64,000 bases of DNA, taken from positions 1 to 64,000 of the forward strand of contig JAHBXO010000008.1 in assembly GCA_019636445.1 (NCBI GenBank), given 5' to 3'. The notes below the pieces were generated by a model, which saw nothing but the letters and a program-made list of their open reading frames with translations, searched no databases and was not told the origin of the DNA. Numbering within the stretch: position 1 is the first letter of the stretch; each line of letters opens with the position of its first letter. Shown here piece by piece: positions 43,782-53,097 of this stretch. The translations under genes and the position numbers were made by a program. Source of the stretch: Gemmataceae bacterium (lineage in GTDB: Bacteria; Planctomycetota; Planctomycetia; Gemmatales; Gemmataceae).

Positions 43782-45248
43782 CTATCCTTCCAGAAGCGCC
43801 GCCGCCGCGAAGCGCTCGAGATCGTCGGTCCCGATCCCGAATTCGGCCGCGAGGCTCGCGCGATCAGTGCGGCCATCGAGGCGGTTCACACGGGCGCGGT
43901 CCGCATCGTCGAGCCGGACGTTGCGGTGCAGGCGATTGACGATCGAACCGCCCACGCCCGCTTGTCGTCGCACGAGCGGACAGGCACGCGGCCGGTCGCC
44001 GACGATAGCCGCGTAGACCGTCGGTTCGGCGTACGCGTGCCAGACTTCCTCGATCGTTCCCTTCAACACAACCTGCATCAAGAGATGGCGCGACTTTTCC
44101 GGGCCGATATCGAACCCGATATAGTCGCGGATATCCGACAGGAAGGAGTCGGGCTGCAACCGGCGGCCGGGCGCGGCGCGCAACCGCCGCAGGAACTGGC
44201 GATAAAACGGATCGTGGATCTGCACGACTTCGCCGTCTTCTTCGCGACGGGCTTCGTCGAAATCGATCGCATCGACGTCGGCGTTCGGATCGACGAGTTC
44301 GACGCGCGGGCTGAGCCAGAGTTTCCCGACGGCCTCGGCGTCGGCGACCCGGGGAATCGCGCGGTCGGCGCGGCAGACGATCGATTGCCGCAGCGAGCGC
44401 TGCCAGCGGTAGTCGTGGTATTGTTCCCGGCGGACGAGGTCGTCGCCGACGACGTCGAGAGCTGTCCGGTCTTCGCCAAGTTGGGCGAACGCGCTGGTCG
44501 AGAATCGAGATTCGGCGACGTACTGCAGGCCGTGCGCGGCCAACCGGGCCGCGAACTCGCCGAAGGCCAGCGCCTCGTTCCGCTCGGCGAGGTACTCGTG
44601 CAGGAGATAGTAATCGGGTTCGTCGGCGAGGGCCTTCGCCAGGCTCGCGACCTGGCGGCCGTAGGGCGAATCGGGGTCGGGCAGCGATGCGACGAACGCC
44701 GCGAGCCGTTCGCGTGCCGCGCGGGCGCGGTCAATCGGCGATCCGACGGCGGGGACGGCACCGAGCAGGAAATCGCGGACGACGCCGCGGGCGTTCCAAC
44801 CGGGTTTGGCGTTGAAGCTGATGTAGGCAAGCCCGTTGGGCGCGAGTCGGCGGCGGATCAGCTCGAGCAGCGCCGTTTGCGCGGCCGACGGAATCCACGA
44901 GTAGACCCCGTGCGCGAGGATGACATCGAAGGGGCCGGTCGCGTCGTCGAGTTCCTCCAGCCGGCCGACCTGAAAGCTCGCATTCGTCGCCACGACTTCG
45001 TCGGCGAGTGCACGGGCGCGGTCGATCTGCGTGGAGGACGCGTCGAGGCCGAGGAACTGCGTTTCCGGCAGGGATCGGCTCATCGCGAGGAGGTTGAACC
45101 CGGTGCCGCAGCCGACTTCGAGGACCCGGCCGCCGGTCAGAGTTGGCGGCGCGAGGCCGCACAGGACCGCAAGGGCTCCAAGGTGGGCCGGATGAGTGTG
45201 AAAGTAGGCGATGTCGCCGTAGGGAAGTTCGTCGTAGGACTGGGCCAT
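43782..45248 (-). CDS. Class I methyltransferase with methyltransferase-regulatory-type C-terminal region
   Basis: The start ATG 45248 has GAGG five bases upstream. The upstream open frame is the preceding GT2 gene read in another frame. The 488-residue protein begins SYDELPYGDIAYFHTHPAHLGALAVLCGL, then VLEVGCGTGFNLLAMSRSLP (SAM motif), GLDASSTQIDRARAL, VILAHGVYSWIP and GLAYISFNAKPGWNARGVVRDF. The second half (about 210-488), with YLLHEYLAERNEALAFGEFAARLAAHGLQYVAE, matches the methyltransferase regulatory domain that follows such enzymes. The substrate is unknown. As the last gene of a glycan-type operon it may methylate a sugar or lipid. Confidence 0.88.
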   Translation of the reverse strand: MAQSYDELPYGDIAYFHTHPAHLGALAVLCGLAPPTLTGGRVLEVGCGTGFNLLAMSRSLPETQFLGLDASSTQIDRARALADEVVATNASFQVGRLEELDDATGPFDVILAHGVYSWIPSAAQTALLELIRRRLAPNGLAYISFNAKPGWNARGVVRDFLLGAVPAVGSPIDRARAARERLAAFVASLPDPDSPYGRQVASLAKALADEPDYYLLHEYLAERNEALAFGEFAARLAAHGLQYVAESRFSTSAFAQLGEDRTALDVVGDDLVRREQYHDYRWQRSLRQSIVCRADRAIPRVADAEAVGKLWLSPRVELVDPNADVDAIDFDEARREEDGEVVQIHDPFYRQFLRRLRAAPGRRLQPDSFLSDIRDYIGFDIGPEKSRHLLMQVVLKGTIEEVWHAYAEPTVYAAIVGDRPRACPLVRRQAGVGGSIVNRLHRNVRLDDADRARVNRLDGRTDRASLAAEFGIGTDDLERFAAAALLEG

Positions 45249-45264
45249 GGTTGCCTCGCGCTCG

Positions 45265-46020
45265 CTATCCCGCTGGGATACGAAGCCGGGCGGCGCGCGG
45301 ATTGGCGATTCCGGGGACGGCGCGGAATCGCAGGGCGAGGAGGAAGCGGAGGAAGCGGAGCACTTCGCGGAAGCCGAGCTTGGATTCGCCGGCGGCGCGG
45401 GGGTGAAAGGTGATCGGGCGTTCGCCGAGGCGGAAGCCGAGGCGGTGGGCGCAGTAGTTGGTTTCGAGGATGACGGAGTAGCCGCGGGATTGCAGGCGGT
45501 CGAGGTCGATCGCTTCGAGGACTTCGCGGCGGAAGAGGCGCAGGCCGTTGGTGGCGTCGGCGATCGGCAGGCGGGCGATCCATTTCGTGAGCGTGTTGGC
45601 GACGCGGCTGTTGGCGTGGCGGTGGAGGTTCCAGCCCTGGATTTCGCTCGTCGCGAGATAGCGCGAGCCAATCATGCCGTCGGCTTCGCCCGCTTCGATG
45701 GCGGCGCGTAGTTCCTCGAAGACGCGGGGATCGTGCGAGCCGTCGGCGTCCATCTGGCCGATCAACTCCGCGTCGGTCTCGAGCGCGCGGGCGAAGCCGG
45801 CGCGCACGGCGAGGCCAAAGCCCTTGTCCGCGGTGCGCAGGATCAGGTGGACCCGCGGTTCCTTCGAGGCGATGGCGCGCACGACGTCCGCCGTGCCGTC
45901 CGGCGAGTTGTCGTCCACGACGATCGCGCGGTACTCCGGACCGACGGCGAGGATGCGGTTCAACAAAGCCTCGATGTTCGCGGCTTCGTTGTAGGTCGGG
46001 ATGACGATGGCGATGCTCAT
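45265..46020 (-). CDS. GT2 glycosyltransferase, dolichol/polyprenol-phosphate mannosyltransferase-like
   Basis: The 251-residue protein starts at ATG 46020, overlapping the aminotransferase-family stop (ATGA). It shows IVIPTYNEAANIEALLNRIL, IVVDDNSPDGTADVVRAI, the GFGLAVRAGFARAL helix, IGQMDADGSHDPRVFEEL with the metal-binding DAD, and GSRYLATSEIQGWNLHRHANSRVANTLTKWI, typical of DPM1-like enzymes. It would attach a sugar to a polyprenyl phosphate at the inner membrane face, feeding GT-C enzymes such as the GT87-like protein next door. A transmembrane anchor is absent. Confidence 0.9.
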   Translation of the reverse strand: MSIAIVIPTYNEAANIEALLNRILAVGPEYRAIVVDDNSPDGTADVVRAIASKEPRVHLILRTADKGFGLAVRAGFARALETDAELIGQMDADGSHDPRVFEELRAAIEAGEADGMIGSRYLATSEIQGWNLHRHANSRVANTLTKWIARLPIADATNGLRLFRREVLEAIDLDRLQSRGYSVILETNYCAHRLGFRLGERPITFHPRAAGESKLGFREVLRFLRFLLALRFRAVPGIANPRAARLRIPAG

Positions 46021-47312
46021 GCGGCCTCCCGGGCCAATTCGCCGGTCGAGCGCCGGATCGACGTCGCGCGTTCCGAGCGGCCGAAATACTGGTGGATCGT
46101 GTTCACGACGTGGTCGATGCCGTCGGCCGTGATCGACTGGTGGCAGCCGATGTAGAAACCGCTCTCGTTGAGCCAGCGGGCGACGGGGTAGTGCGGCTCC
46201 AGGTCGCCGAACATCTTGGTGTAGATCGGCTGATTGATGAGCGGGAGCAGGTCGCGCGTCTCGACGCCGTGGGATTCGAGATGGTTCACGAGGTCGCGCT
46301 TCGAGCCTTCGCGCAGCACGAGCGGGAAGAGCATGAAGACGTGGTCGCGGTCCGGCGGCACGGTGGGGAGCTGGATCACGTCCGACAGGCCGGCGAGGCG
46401 TTCCTGGTACTGGCGGGCGATGCCGACGCGGCGGGCGATGATCTCGTCCTTGCGTTCGAGCTGCGCCAGGCCGATGGCGGCCTCCATCTCGGTGCAGCGG
46501 AAACTGTGGCCGACGTGGACGAACCGGAAGCGCCGGGCGGCGATTTCGAAGAGCTGTTTCCCCTTCACGCCGTCATCGTCGTCGATCGAGAGGTAGATCG
46601 AGTCGCGGCCGTGATTCATAAGGCTCTTGAGCATGACCGCCAGGTCGGGGTCGTTCGTGGTCGCGAATCCGCCGACGCCGGTGACGATGTAGTGCGCGAT
46701 GTAGGTGCTGAAGCAGCCGATGTCCCCCCACGAACCGACCTTGCGCCCGCGGCAGTTCGCGAACATCGTCTCGCAGGAGTCCTCGACGACTTTCAGGTCG
46801 TGCTGTCGGGCGATCGCGTCGATGGCGTGCATGTCCGCGGGCAGGCCGAGCAGATGCACGGGGAGGATCGCTCGCGTGCGGGGCGTGATCTTCTCCTCGA
46901 TCTTGGCCGGGTCGATGTTGTAGGTCAGCGGGTCGACATCCACGAAGACGGGCGTCAGGCGGTTGTGCAGCACGACGTTGCTGGTGGCGACGAACGTGAC
47001 CGCCGGTACGAGCACCTCGTCGCCGTCGGCCCAGCCGTGGAGTTCCTTGAGCGCGGCGAGCGAGATGTGCAGGGCGCTCGTGCCGCTGTTGCAGAACACG
47101 GCGAACTTGCAGTCGTGCTCGACGGCGAAGAGGTCCTCGAATTTGCGTGTGAACGGACCGTACGACAGCCGGTTGCTATCGATCACCTGGGCGAGGTATT
47201 CCTTCTCCTTCGCGCCGAGTTGCAAGTCGCCGACGGTGACTTTGAAGTTCGGGTCGGGCCGCGCGGCGGGGAGACTTTCGGCAGGTCGTTTCATCGTGGC
47301 GTTAGCCGGCAT
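46017..47312 (-). CDS. DegT/DnrJ/EryC1-family PLP enzyme with His in place of the PLP lysine
   Basis: The 431-residue protein has the sugar aminotransferase fold: NRLSYGPFTRKFEDLFA, CNSGTSALHISLAAL, DEVLVPAVTFVATSNVVLHN, HLLGLPADMHAIDAIA, VVEDSCETMFA and MNHGRD. At the position of the Schiff-base lysine it reads GCFSTYIAHYIVTGVGGFA, with His207 where aminotransferases have Lys. GDP-4-keto-6-deoxymannose 3-dehydratase (ColD) and the CDP-sugar dehydrase E1/RfbH use His at this place (FYPAHHI) and catalyse C-3 deoxygenation. So it is probably a nucleotide-sugar 3-dehydratase for deoxysugar synthesis rather than a transaminase. It is flanked by glycosyltransferases in the same operon. Confidence 0.9.
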   Translation of the reverse strand: MPANATMKRPAESLPAARPDPNFKVTVGDLQLGAKEKEYLAQVIDSNRLSYGPFTRKFEDLFAVEHDCKFAVFCNSGTSALHISLAALKELHGWADGDEVLVPAVTFVATSNVVLHNRLTPVFVDVDPLTYNIDPAKIEEKITPRTRAILPVHLLGLPADMHAIDAIARQHDLKVVEDSCETMFANCRGRKVGSWGDIGCFSTYIAHYIVTGVGGFATTNDPDLAVMLKSLMNHGRDSIYLSIDDDDGVKGKQLFEIAARRFRFVHVGHSFRCTEMEAAIGLAQLERKDEIIARRVGIARQYQERLAGLSDVIQLPTVPPDRDHVFMLFPLVLREGSKRDLVNHLESHGVETRDLLPLINQPIYTKMFGDLEPHYPVARWLNESGFYIGCHQSITADGIDHVVNTIHQYFGRSERATSIRRSTGELAREAA

Positions 47313-48618
47313 GGAAGCCCTCCGTGGCTCGGTCGGCGGGGTTGGTCGGGGTGGATTGCGATTCGCGAATGCGGCACGCGAGGCAATAGGCGGCTAGCGC
47401 GAGGCCGGCGATCTTGACGCCCAGCACCACGCTGGGTTGGATCGGGAACCCGAGCGGCTGGAGCATCAGGCACAGCAGCCCGAAGCCCGCGTGCACGGCG
47501 ACCGGATCGCGGCGGTCCCAGACCGCGAGGACCGCCAGGCTCAGGAAAGTCAGGTTGTAGTCGTTCGAGACTTTCGGCACGAACGTCGCGGCGGCGAGGA
47601 CCCAGAACAAGGCGGGGAGGATGACGGTCGGCGGTCGCCCCGCACGGTGGAACCGCCAGGCGACCCAGATCGACAAGCCGCCAACGATCAGACCGGCGGC
47701 GACGGAGCCGGGGATGCGCGCGAGTGCGCCGAACCGCGTCCCGGACCAGAGCGCCTTCCACGAGTACGAGATGGAATGGGACACCGGCGACGGCATCGCG
47801 AGCGTGTCGACGTCGTGCGAGATCGACAGCTCCGACAGATTCTTCGCGAAGATCGGCAGGTTGTGCGACTGGAACGCCAGGAACAGCCCCACGAACGCCG
47901 CCGTGCATCCGAGCGTGCGCCAGCGACCCATCACGAGCGGCACGGCCAGGAGCAAACCGGGATAGAGTTTGAGGCAGAACGCCAGCCCCAGCGCGTAGCC
48001 GGCGACGCCGTCGGCGCGCCAGCCGGTCCGGCGCAGGCCCCACGCCGCCAGCACGGCGCACGGGACGAGGAGCAGATCGTAGTTGCCGCGCTCCATCGCG
48101 TACAGAGTCGCGCTGTTCGTGACGACGGCGGCCAGCGCGAACAGGATCGGCACCGGCGCGAGTCCCAACTCGCGCCGCGACCGCCACGCCGCCAGCGCGC
48201 CGAGCGCCGCACAGCCTCCGAGCGCGATCGTCCAGACCGCGATGGCTTTGCCGACCGGCAACAGCTTGCACCAAGCGAAGCAGACCAGCACGATCGGCGG
48301 ATAGCACAGTTTGCGGCCGATCGGATCGCCGAAGTCGGCGCGGTACGGATCGCCGCCGGCGAACCAGTAATTGACGGCCTGGAAGTTGTGCAGGAAATCG
48401 AGCGAGACGAATTCGTACGGCTGGAACCACATCACGGGCGACGCCTTGACGTGCCACTTCTTGATCGCGTAGTTCCAGTAGAGCGCCCAGACGACGAGCG
48501 CGGCGAGGCCGACGAGGTTCCAGAACGTATGCGCGGACCACAGGCCGCGAACGGCGGCGCGCAGGTCCGGCGCACGCGTTCGATCGATCCACCCCATCCG
48601 CCGCAGCAATCCTTGCAC
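47302..48618 (-). CDS. GT87-like polytopic mannosyl/arabinosyl-type transferase (DUF2029)
   Basis: The 438-residue integral membrane protein has ten to eleven transmembrane helices. The loop DFLHNFQAVNYWFAGGDPYRADFGDP and the membrane motif CYPPIVLVCFAWCKLLP are typical of GT87/DUF2029 proteins, which use polyprenyl-phosphate sugars on the periplasmic side. FCLKLYPGLLLAVPLV is the conserved K-x-Y/F-P segment. The acidic catalytic residue near the first periplasmic loop is likely the Asp in GGDPYR. It is the first gene of the operon with the DegT-type, GT2 and methyltransferase genes (11-bp overlap), together suggesting synthesis of a surface glycan or glycolipid. Confidence 0.85.
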   Translation of the reverse strand: MQGLLRRMGWIDRTRAPDLRAAVRGLWSAHTFWNLVGLAALVVWALYWNYAIKKWHVKASPVMWFQPYEFVSLDFLHNFQAVNYWFAGGDPYRADFGDPIGRKLCYPPIVLVCFAWCKLLPVGKAIAVWTIALGGCAALGALAAWRSRRELGLAPVPILFALAAVVTNSATLYAMERGNYDLLLVPCAVLAAWGLRRTGWRADGVAGYALGLAFCLKLYPGLLLAVPLVMGRWRTLGCTAAFVGLFLAFQSHNLPIFAKNLSELSISHDVDTLAMPSPVSHSISYSWKALWSGTRFGALARIPGSVAAGLIVGGLSIWVAWRFHRAGRPPTVILPALFWVLAAATFVPKVSNDYNLTFLSLAVLAVWDRRDPVAVHAGFGLLCLMLQPLGFPIQPSVVLGVKIAGLALAAYCLACRIRESQSTPTNPADRATEGFHAG

Positions 48619-48703
48619 CGCGCGCCCCCGCGTCCCTTCGGAACGAGCGGTGATTGTGCCCCGGCGGCGCGCGGAGCGTCAAGGCGAAGTTCCCGAAAAC
48701 GAA

Positions 48704-48730
48704 AACGCGGCGGGGGAACCCCGCCGCGTT
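48704..48730 (-). terminator. Rho-independent terminator of the cadherin-like gene
   Basis: A perfect 12-bp stem (48704-48715 with 48719-48730, 3-nt loop) is followed on the minus strand by TTCGTTTTCG. It is 20 bases past the stop at 48751. Confidence 0.85.
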
Positions 48731-48750
48731 CGATGGGTATCGATTCGCGA

Positions 48751-50640
48751 TCAGCGCCGCACGGTCACGGAGCCGTCGCCGGTGAGTTCGCCGCCGTTGA
48801 ACAAGTCGCCGGTGAGCACGGCCCGCGTATCGTTGACGCGGAGGCGCGTGTCGTCGACGTTGAAGCGGACGACGAGGTCGAGCCGGCCGTCGCCGTTCAC
48901 GTCGCGGAGTTGGAACTGGGCCTGGCCCCGATTATTGCGAACGATGGAGTTCTCGCGGCCGGTGCGGCCGAACCGCAGGCTATCGACGTCGATCTGCCGC
49001 ACGTCGAGGTCGGCCGCGCCGAGGATCGCCACTTCCACCGTGGCGTCCCGCAGGCTGATGCGGTTCTGCGAATCGCCCGGCACGATGTCGAGGGCCGCCC
49101 GGCGGTTCTCGTTCACGTCGAGCAGGCGGATAACCACACGGGCGCCGTCGGACCGGCCGCTCGGATCGGTCACGCGGACGGTGAGCCGGAAGGTGCGGGT
49201 CGTTTCGAAGTCGAGGGCGGCGGCATTGGCGACCGTAATGACGCCGGTGGCGGGATCGATCGCGAACGCGCCGTTCCGGTTGCCGCCGGTGATCGCGTAG
49301 GTCAGGGCGTCGCCGTCGACGTCGGCGCCGACGATGGTGCCGACGGAAGTTCCAGCGGGGGAATTCTCCGCGACGCTGAATTCGGCCCGTGCCAGAGTCG
49401 GGCGGTCATTGACCGGCCGCACGGTGATCGTCACGGTGGCGAGATTGCTATCGGCTTGGCCGTCGTTAGTGCGGAACGTGAAGGAGTCGGTACCGAAGAA
49501 ATTCGGGTTGGGCCGGTAGGAGAAGGTACCATCGGCGTTCACGACCACGCGGCCATTGGCGGGGGCATCGACCGGGGCGAATGTGATCGCGTCGCCGTCC
49601 ACGTCGGCACCGAGCAGGACTCCGCCGAAGCCTCCGTCCTCGCGCACGGAGAAGGCCGCGTCGAGGGCGGACGGCGGCGTATTGGTGGTCGGCGGCTGCA
49701 CGCGGATCGTCACGGTGGCGAGCGCCGAACCGCCGCGGGCGTCGTCGACGAAATACGTGAACGTGTCGGTTCCCAGGAAACCTTCGTTGGGCGTGTAGGT
49801 GAACGAGCCTTCGGTCGCGAGGGTCAGGAGACCGTTCGCGGGGGCAATATCGAGCCAGGCGCTCAGGGTGTCGTTGTTGGGATCGGAGTCGTTGGCGAGA
49901 ACGCCGTGGACCGCGTCGATGGTCAATTCGGTGTCGGGCGTGGCGAAGTAGTTGTCTGCTTCGGCGAACGGAGCGTTGTTTTCGCCGCCGGAGCCGACGA
50001 CGAAGGTAATCGTGGCCGGCACCGACTCGGCACCGAACTCATCGATCGCGATGAACGTGAAGCTGTCGGTGCCAGTGAAACCTTGGTTCGGTGTATAGAG
50101 CAGCCGCCCTTCCAGGAATTCGATTGTGCCATTTTCGGGGAAGATCAAGGGCGAGATCGACGGGGACGGTCCGTCCGCGTCGAAGCCCAGGTTTTCCGGC
50201 GCGAGCAGGATGTCCGACTCGGTGACTTGCACCGTGAACGAGTTCCCGACCGGGGTATGGTTCAGGAAAAGCGTGGCCCGCGCGCTGGCCGTCTCACCGC
50301 CGGCGGAGACTTGGTAATCGAAGCTGACTTCGCCGAAGTCGTCGGGCGAACCGTTGTATTCGAAGGAGCCGTTGGGATGGACGGTGACGGTGCCCGGCCC
50401 GGTCTGGGACCCGGCGACCAGCGTGACGGTCCCGCCTTCCACGGGCAGGTTGTCGAGCGTGTCGTTGGCGAGCAGCCCGGACGCGGAGTCGACGGAGAGT
50501 TTTCCATCGAAGGCGACGTAACCGTCGTCGGCGTTGGCGACGAGTACGGCGGGCACATCGCGGACTTCGAGTCGTTCGAGCTTCAGGTTCCAGCAACCGG
50601 AAGACGTTTTCGGGTTCGTCGAGTTCTTTTTGAGCGACAT
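48751..50640 (-). CDS. Cadherin-like surface protein with tandem Ig-type repeats
   Basis: The start ATG 50640 gives MSLKKNSTNPKTSSGCWNLKLERLEVRDVPAVLVAN. The LERLEVRDVPA box near the N-terminus is the planctomycete surface-protein tag (LERLEDR.VPA type) seen instead of, or beside, a classical signal peptide. The 629-residue protein then has about five repeats of the form NGTFSYTPNxGFxGTDSFTF and GVLANDSDPNNDTLSAW (residues ~40-400, each ~90 long), followed by a cadherin domain (FSVAENSPAGTSVGTIVGADVDGDALTYAI...DFETTRTFRLTVRVTD). It ends with a Dockerin-like LRDVNGDGRLDLVVRFNVDD. DxD/DxNDN calcium-binding motifs are frequent. It is predicted to be an adhesin or cell-surface scaffold. Confidence 0.9.
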   Translation of the reverse strand: MSLKKNSTNPKTSSGCWNLKLERLEVRDVPAVLVANADDGYVAFDGKLSVDSASGLLANDTLDNLPVEGGTVTLVAGSQTGPGTVTVHPNGSFEYNGSPDDFGEVSFDYQVSAGGETASARATLFLNHTPVGNSFTVQVTESDILLAPENLGFDADGPSPSISPLIFPENGTIEFLEGRLLYTPNQGFTGTDSFTFIAIDEFGAESVPATITFVVGSGGENNAPFAEADNYFATPDTELTIDAVHGVLANDSDPNNDTLSAWLDIAPANGLLTLATEGSFTYTPNEGFLGTDTFTYFVDDARGGSALATVTIRVQPPTTNTPPSALDAAFSVREDGGFGGVLLGADVDGDAITFAPVDAPANGRVVVNADGTFSYRPNPNFFGTDSFTFRTNDGQADSNLATVTITVRPVNDRPTLARAEFSVAENSPAGTSVGTIVGADVDGDALTYAITGGNRNGAFAIDPATGVITVANAAALDFETTRTFRLTVRVTDPSGRSDGARVVIRLLDVNENRRAALDIVPGDSQNRISLRDATVEVAILGAADLDVRQIDVDSLRFGRTGRENSIVRNNRGQAQFQLRDVNGDGRLDLVVRFNVDDTRLRVNDTRAVLTGDLFNGGELTGDGSVTVRR

Positions 50641-50830
50641 GGGCGTTCCATCCGATGCGGTGTGTGCGGCGGGAAGATGCCGAAACCTAATTCGACGAAC
50701 GCTCGCATGCAAATGGTACTGTCGGTATTTTCAGTGGGATTTTCGGGAAAATCGGTCCCGACGGTTTGACGCTTTCATTCCTAGAATAATTGCGCTCCCG
50801 TTCGTGTCCCTTTCGTAAGGACCTCTCACC

Positions 50831-52315
50831 ATGTCCGCGAGCGCCACCGTAAAGAAACCGAAACACGCCGCGCCTCAGGTCGCGAACCAGAAAATGTTCA
50901 TTGGGGGGAAATGGGTCGAGTCGGTATCCGGGAAGGCGTTCGAGACGGTGAACCCGGCGACGGGGGCGACGATCTGCCAGGTCGCGGAAGGAGACAAGGC
51001 CGACATCGACCTGGCCGTAAAGGCCGCGCGGAAGGCGATGGATGGACCGTGGGGCCGCATGAATGCGAGCGCGCGCGGGCGGCTTCTGAACAAGCTGGCG
51101 GATCTGGTGGAACGGGAGAAGAACGAACTCGCGGCCCTCGAAACGCTCGACAACGGCAAGCCGATCGCCGACTCGCTCGCCGCCGACCTGCCCCTCACCA
51201 TTCAGTGCTACCGCTATTACGCCGGCTGGGCCGACAAGATTACCGGCAAGACCATCCCGGTCGACGGCAACTACTTCTGCTACACGCGTCACGAACCGGT
51301 CGGCGTGGTCGGGCAGATCATCCCGTGGAACTTCCCCCTGCTGATGCAGGCGTGGAAGTGGGGCCCCGCCCTCGCCTGCGGCAACGCCCTCGTCCTCAAG
51401 CCCGCCGAACAGACGCCGCTGACCGCGCTGCGCATCGCCGCGCTCGCGCAGGAAGCCGGCTTCCCCGATGGCGTCATCAACGTCGTCCCCGGCTTCGGCC
51501 CCACCGCCGGCGCGGCGCTCTCCTCCCACATGGACGTCGACAAGATCGCCTTCACCGGCGAGACGACCACCGGCAAGATCGTCATGACCGCCGCCGCGAA
51601 CTCCAACCTCAAGCGCGTCAGCCTCGAACTCGGTGGCAAGTCGCCGAACGTCGTCTTCGCCGACGCCGACCTCGACGCCGCCATCGAAGGGGCGTACTTC
51701 GGCCTGTTCTTCAACCAGGGCCAGTGCTGCGTCGCCGGCTCGCGGCTCTACGTCGAGGAAAAGGTCTACGACGAGTTCGTCGACAAGATGGCGAAGAAGA
51801 CGAAGGCGCGCAAGGTGGGCGATCCGTTCGACCCCGACACCGAGCAAGGCCCGCAGGTGAGCAAGGAGCAGCAGGACCGCGTGCTCGGCTACATCGAACA
51901 CGGCAAGAAGGACGGCGCCAAACTGATCGTCGGCGGCGGCCGGCCGACCGGCAACGGCTACTTCGTCGAGCCGACGGTCTTCGCCGATGTGCAGGATGAG
52001 ATGACCATCGCGAAGGAAGAGATCTTCGGCCCGGTGATGAGCATCCTGAAGTTCAAAAACATCGACGAGGTGATCGAGCGCGGCAACCGGACGAACTACG
52101 GCCTCGCCGCCGCCGTGTGGACGAAGGATGTGACGAAGGCCCACGCGCTGGCGCATCGACTCAAGGCCGGCACGGTATGGGTGAACTGCTACGACGTTTT
52201 CGACGCGGCCGCGCCGTTCGGAGGTTTCAAGATGAGCGGCATCGGTCGCGAACTCGGCGAGTACGCCCTCAGCCTCTACACGGAAGTGAAAACCGTCACG
52301 ATGTCGCTGGGTTGA
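50831..52315 (+). CDS. NAD(P)-dependent aldehyde dehydrogenase
   Basis: The 494-residue enzyme has all ALDH landmarks: [62 protein letters not shown] (catalytic Glu266), [12 protein letters not shown] (catalytic Cys300) and [13 protein letters not shown]. It resembles the ALDH1/2 class acting on small or retinoid-like aldehydes, and the physiological substrate cannot be read. Its length is typical. It is divergent from the cadherin-like gene across 190 bp and transcribed alone, with a stem-loop after the stop. Confidence 0.95.
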   Translation: MSASATVKKPKHAAPQVANQKMFIGGKWVESVSGKAFETVNPATGATICQVAEGDKADIDLAVKAARKAMDGPWGRMNASARGRLLNKLADLVEREKNELAALETLDNGKPIADSLAADLPLTIQCYRYYAGWADKITGKTIPVDGNYFCYTRHEPVGVVGQIIPWNFPLLMQAWKWGPALACGNALVLKPAEQTPLTALRIAALAQEAGFPDGVINVVPGFGPTAGAALSSHMDVDKIAFTGETTTGKIVMTAAANSNLKRVSLELGGKSPNVVFADADLDAAIEGAYFGLFFNQGQCCVAGSRLYVEEKVYDEFVDKMAKKTKARKVGDPFDPDTEQGPQVSKEQQDRVLGYIEHGKKDGAKLIVGGGRPTGNGYFVEPTVFADVQDEMTIAKEEIFGPVMSILKFKNIDEVIERGNRTNYGLAAAVWTKDVTKAHALAHRLKAGTVWVNCYDVFDAAAPFGGFKMSGIGRELGEYALSLYTEVKTVTMSLG

Positions 52316-52321
52316 TTCGTT

Positions 52322-52352
52322 AGGGGGCAGGGGGGCCTTCCAAGTGCCCCCT
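52322..52352. terminator. Possible terminator of the aldehyde dehydrogenase gene
   Basis: The 8-bp inverted repeat AGGGGGCA (52322-52329)/TGCCCCCT (52345-52352) with a 15-nt loop is followed by TTCTGG, only weakly T-rich. It lies in the convergent gap after the stop at 52315. Confidence 0.5.
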
Positions 52353-52370
52353 TTCTGGCTTCCGCGAGGC

Positions 52371-53084
52371 TCACGCCGCCCGGCGGAGCGGCGCTTCGAG
52401 CGGTTTCCACCGGCCCGTGTTCGCCCATTCCTCCGCGATCGCGTCCAAGCGATCCATCTCGTGCTGCAGGGCGAGACGGTACGGTTCCATGTCGTCCGAC
52501 CGCAGCTTGGCCGGAACTTCGATCGGATGGCCGAAGACCATGCGAGCCCGCGAGGTGGGGCGCGGGATCGCGAAGCGGTCCCAACTCTTGAGGCGCCAGG
52601 GGCGGAGATAGCCGACGCCGACGGGGACGATCTTCATGCCGGTGCGGGAGGCGACGTAGACGATGCCGGGCTGGACCTCGTGGCGCGGGCCGCGCGGGCC
52701 GTCGGGCGTGACGGCGAGGTTCCGCCAGGGGAAGTCGTCGCGGACGATCTGGCGCACGGCCTCGACGCCGCCACGACTGCTGGACCCGCAGACGAGGCCC
52801 ATTCCCATGCGGCGGATCAGACCGCCGAGGAGTTGGCCGTCGGCATGCTGGCTGATGAGCACGGCGAGGTCGGGCCCGCCGAAGCGGATGGTGGGCAGGA
52901 GCAGTTTGTCGTGCCAGATGGAATAGACGAAGCGGTCGGGAAGTTTCAGGCGTTCGCCGCTGACGTTGGGTCCGAGGTGGTGTTCGGCGAAGTGGAGCGT
53001 CTTGCCGAGGCCGACCATGGCGGTGGCCGTGATCCAGCCGGCGGCGCGAACCAGTTTGGGATTGCGGATTTTCATGGCGTCCAT
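52371..53084 (-). CDS. DUF374 lysophospholipid acyltransferase-like protein
   Basis: The 237-residue protein has YSIWHDKLLLPTI, LISQHADGQLLGGLIRRMG, GSSSRGGVEAVRQIVRD and TPDGPRGPRHEVQPGIVYVASRTGMKIVPVGVGY, the DUF374 (LpxL/PlsC-related) pattern. The HxxxxD-like pair sits in IWHDKLLLP. Such proteins are membrane-associated and are thought to acylate glycerolipids or lipid A-like acceptors. It is 13 bases downstream of dapF on the same strand. The start may instead be the internal ATG at 53075. Confidence 0.9.
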   Translation of the reverse strand: MDAMKIRNPKLVRAAGWITATAMVGLGKTLHFAEHHLGPNVSGERLKLPDRFVYSIWHDKLLLPTIRFGGPDLAVLISQHADGQLLGGLIRRMGMGLVCGSSSRGGVEAVRQIVRDDFPWRNLAVTPDGPRGPRHEVQPGIVYVASRTGMKIVPVGVGYLRPWRLKSWDRFAIPRPTSRARMVFGHPIEVPAKLRSDDMEPYRLALQHEMDRLDAIAEEWANTGRWKPLEAPLRRAA

Positions 53085-53097
53085 GCCGTCGCGGGGA

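Noticed and set aside
46017..47312. Calling the DegT-family protein a sugar aminotransferase
   Set aside because: The PLP lysine is replaced by His, which argues for a 3-dehydratase.
47437..50769. 1110-codon plus-strand open frame
   Set aside because: Antisense to the GT87-like and cadherin-like genes. Its composition is repetitive and Arg-rich.
50765..50795. TTGACG ... TAGAAT as a sigma-70 promoter of the aldehyde dehydrogenase gene
   Set aside because: The spacing is 10-14 bp, too short for a -35/-10 pair.
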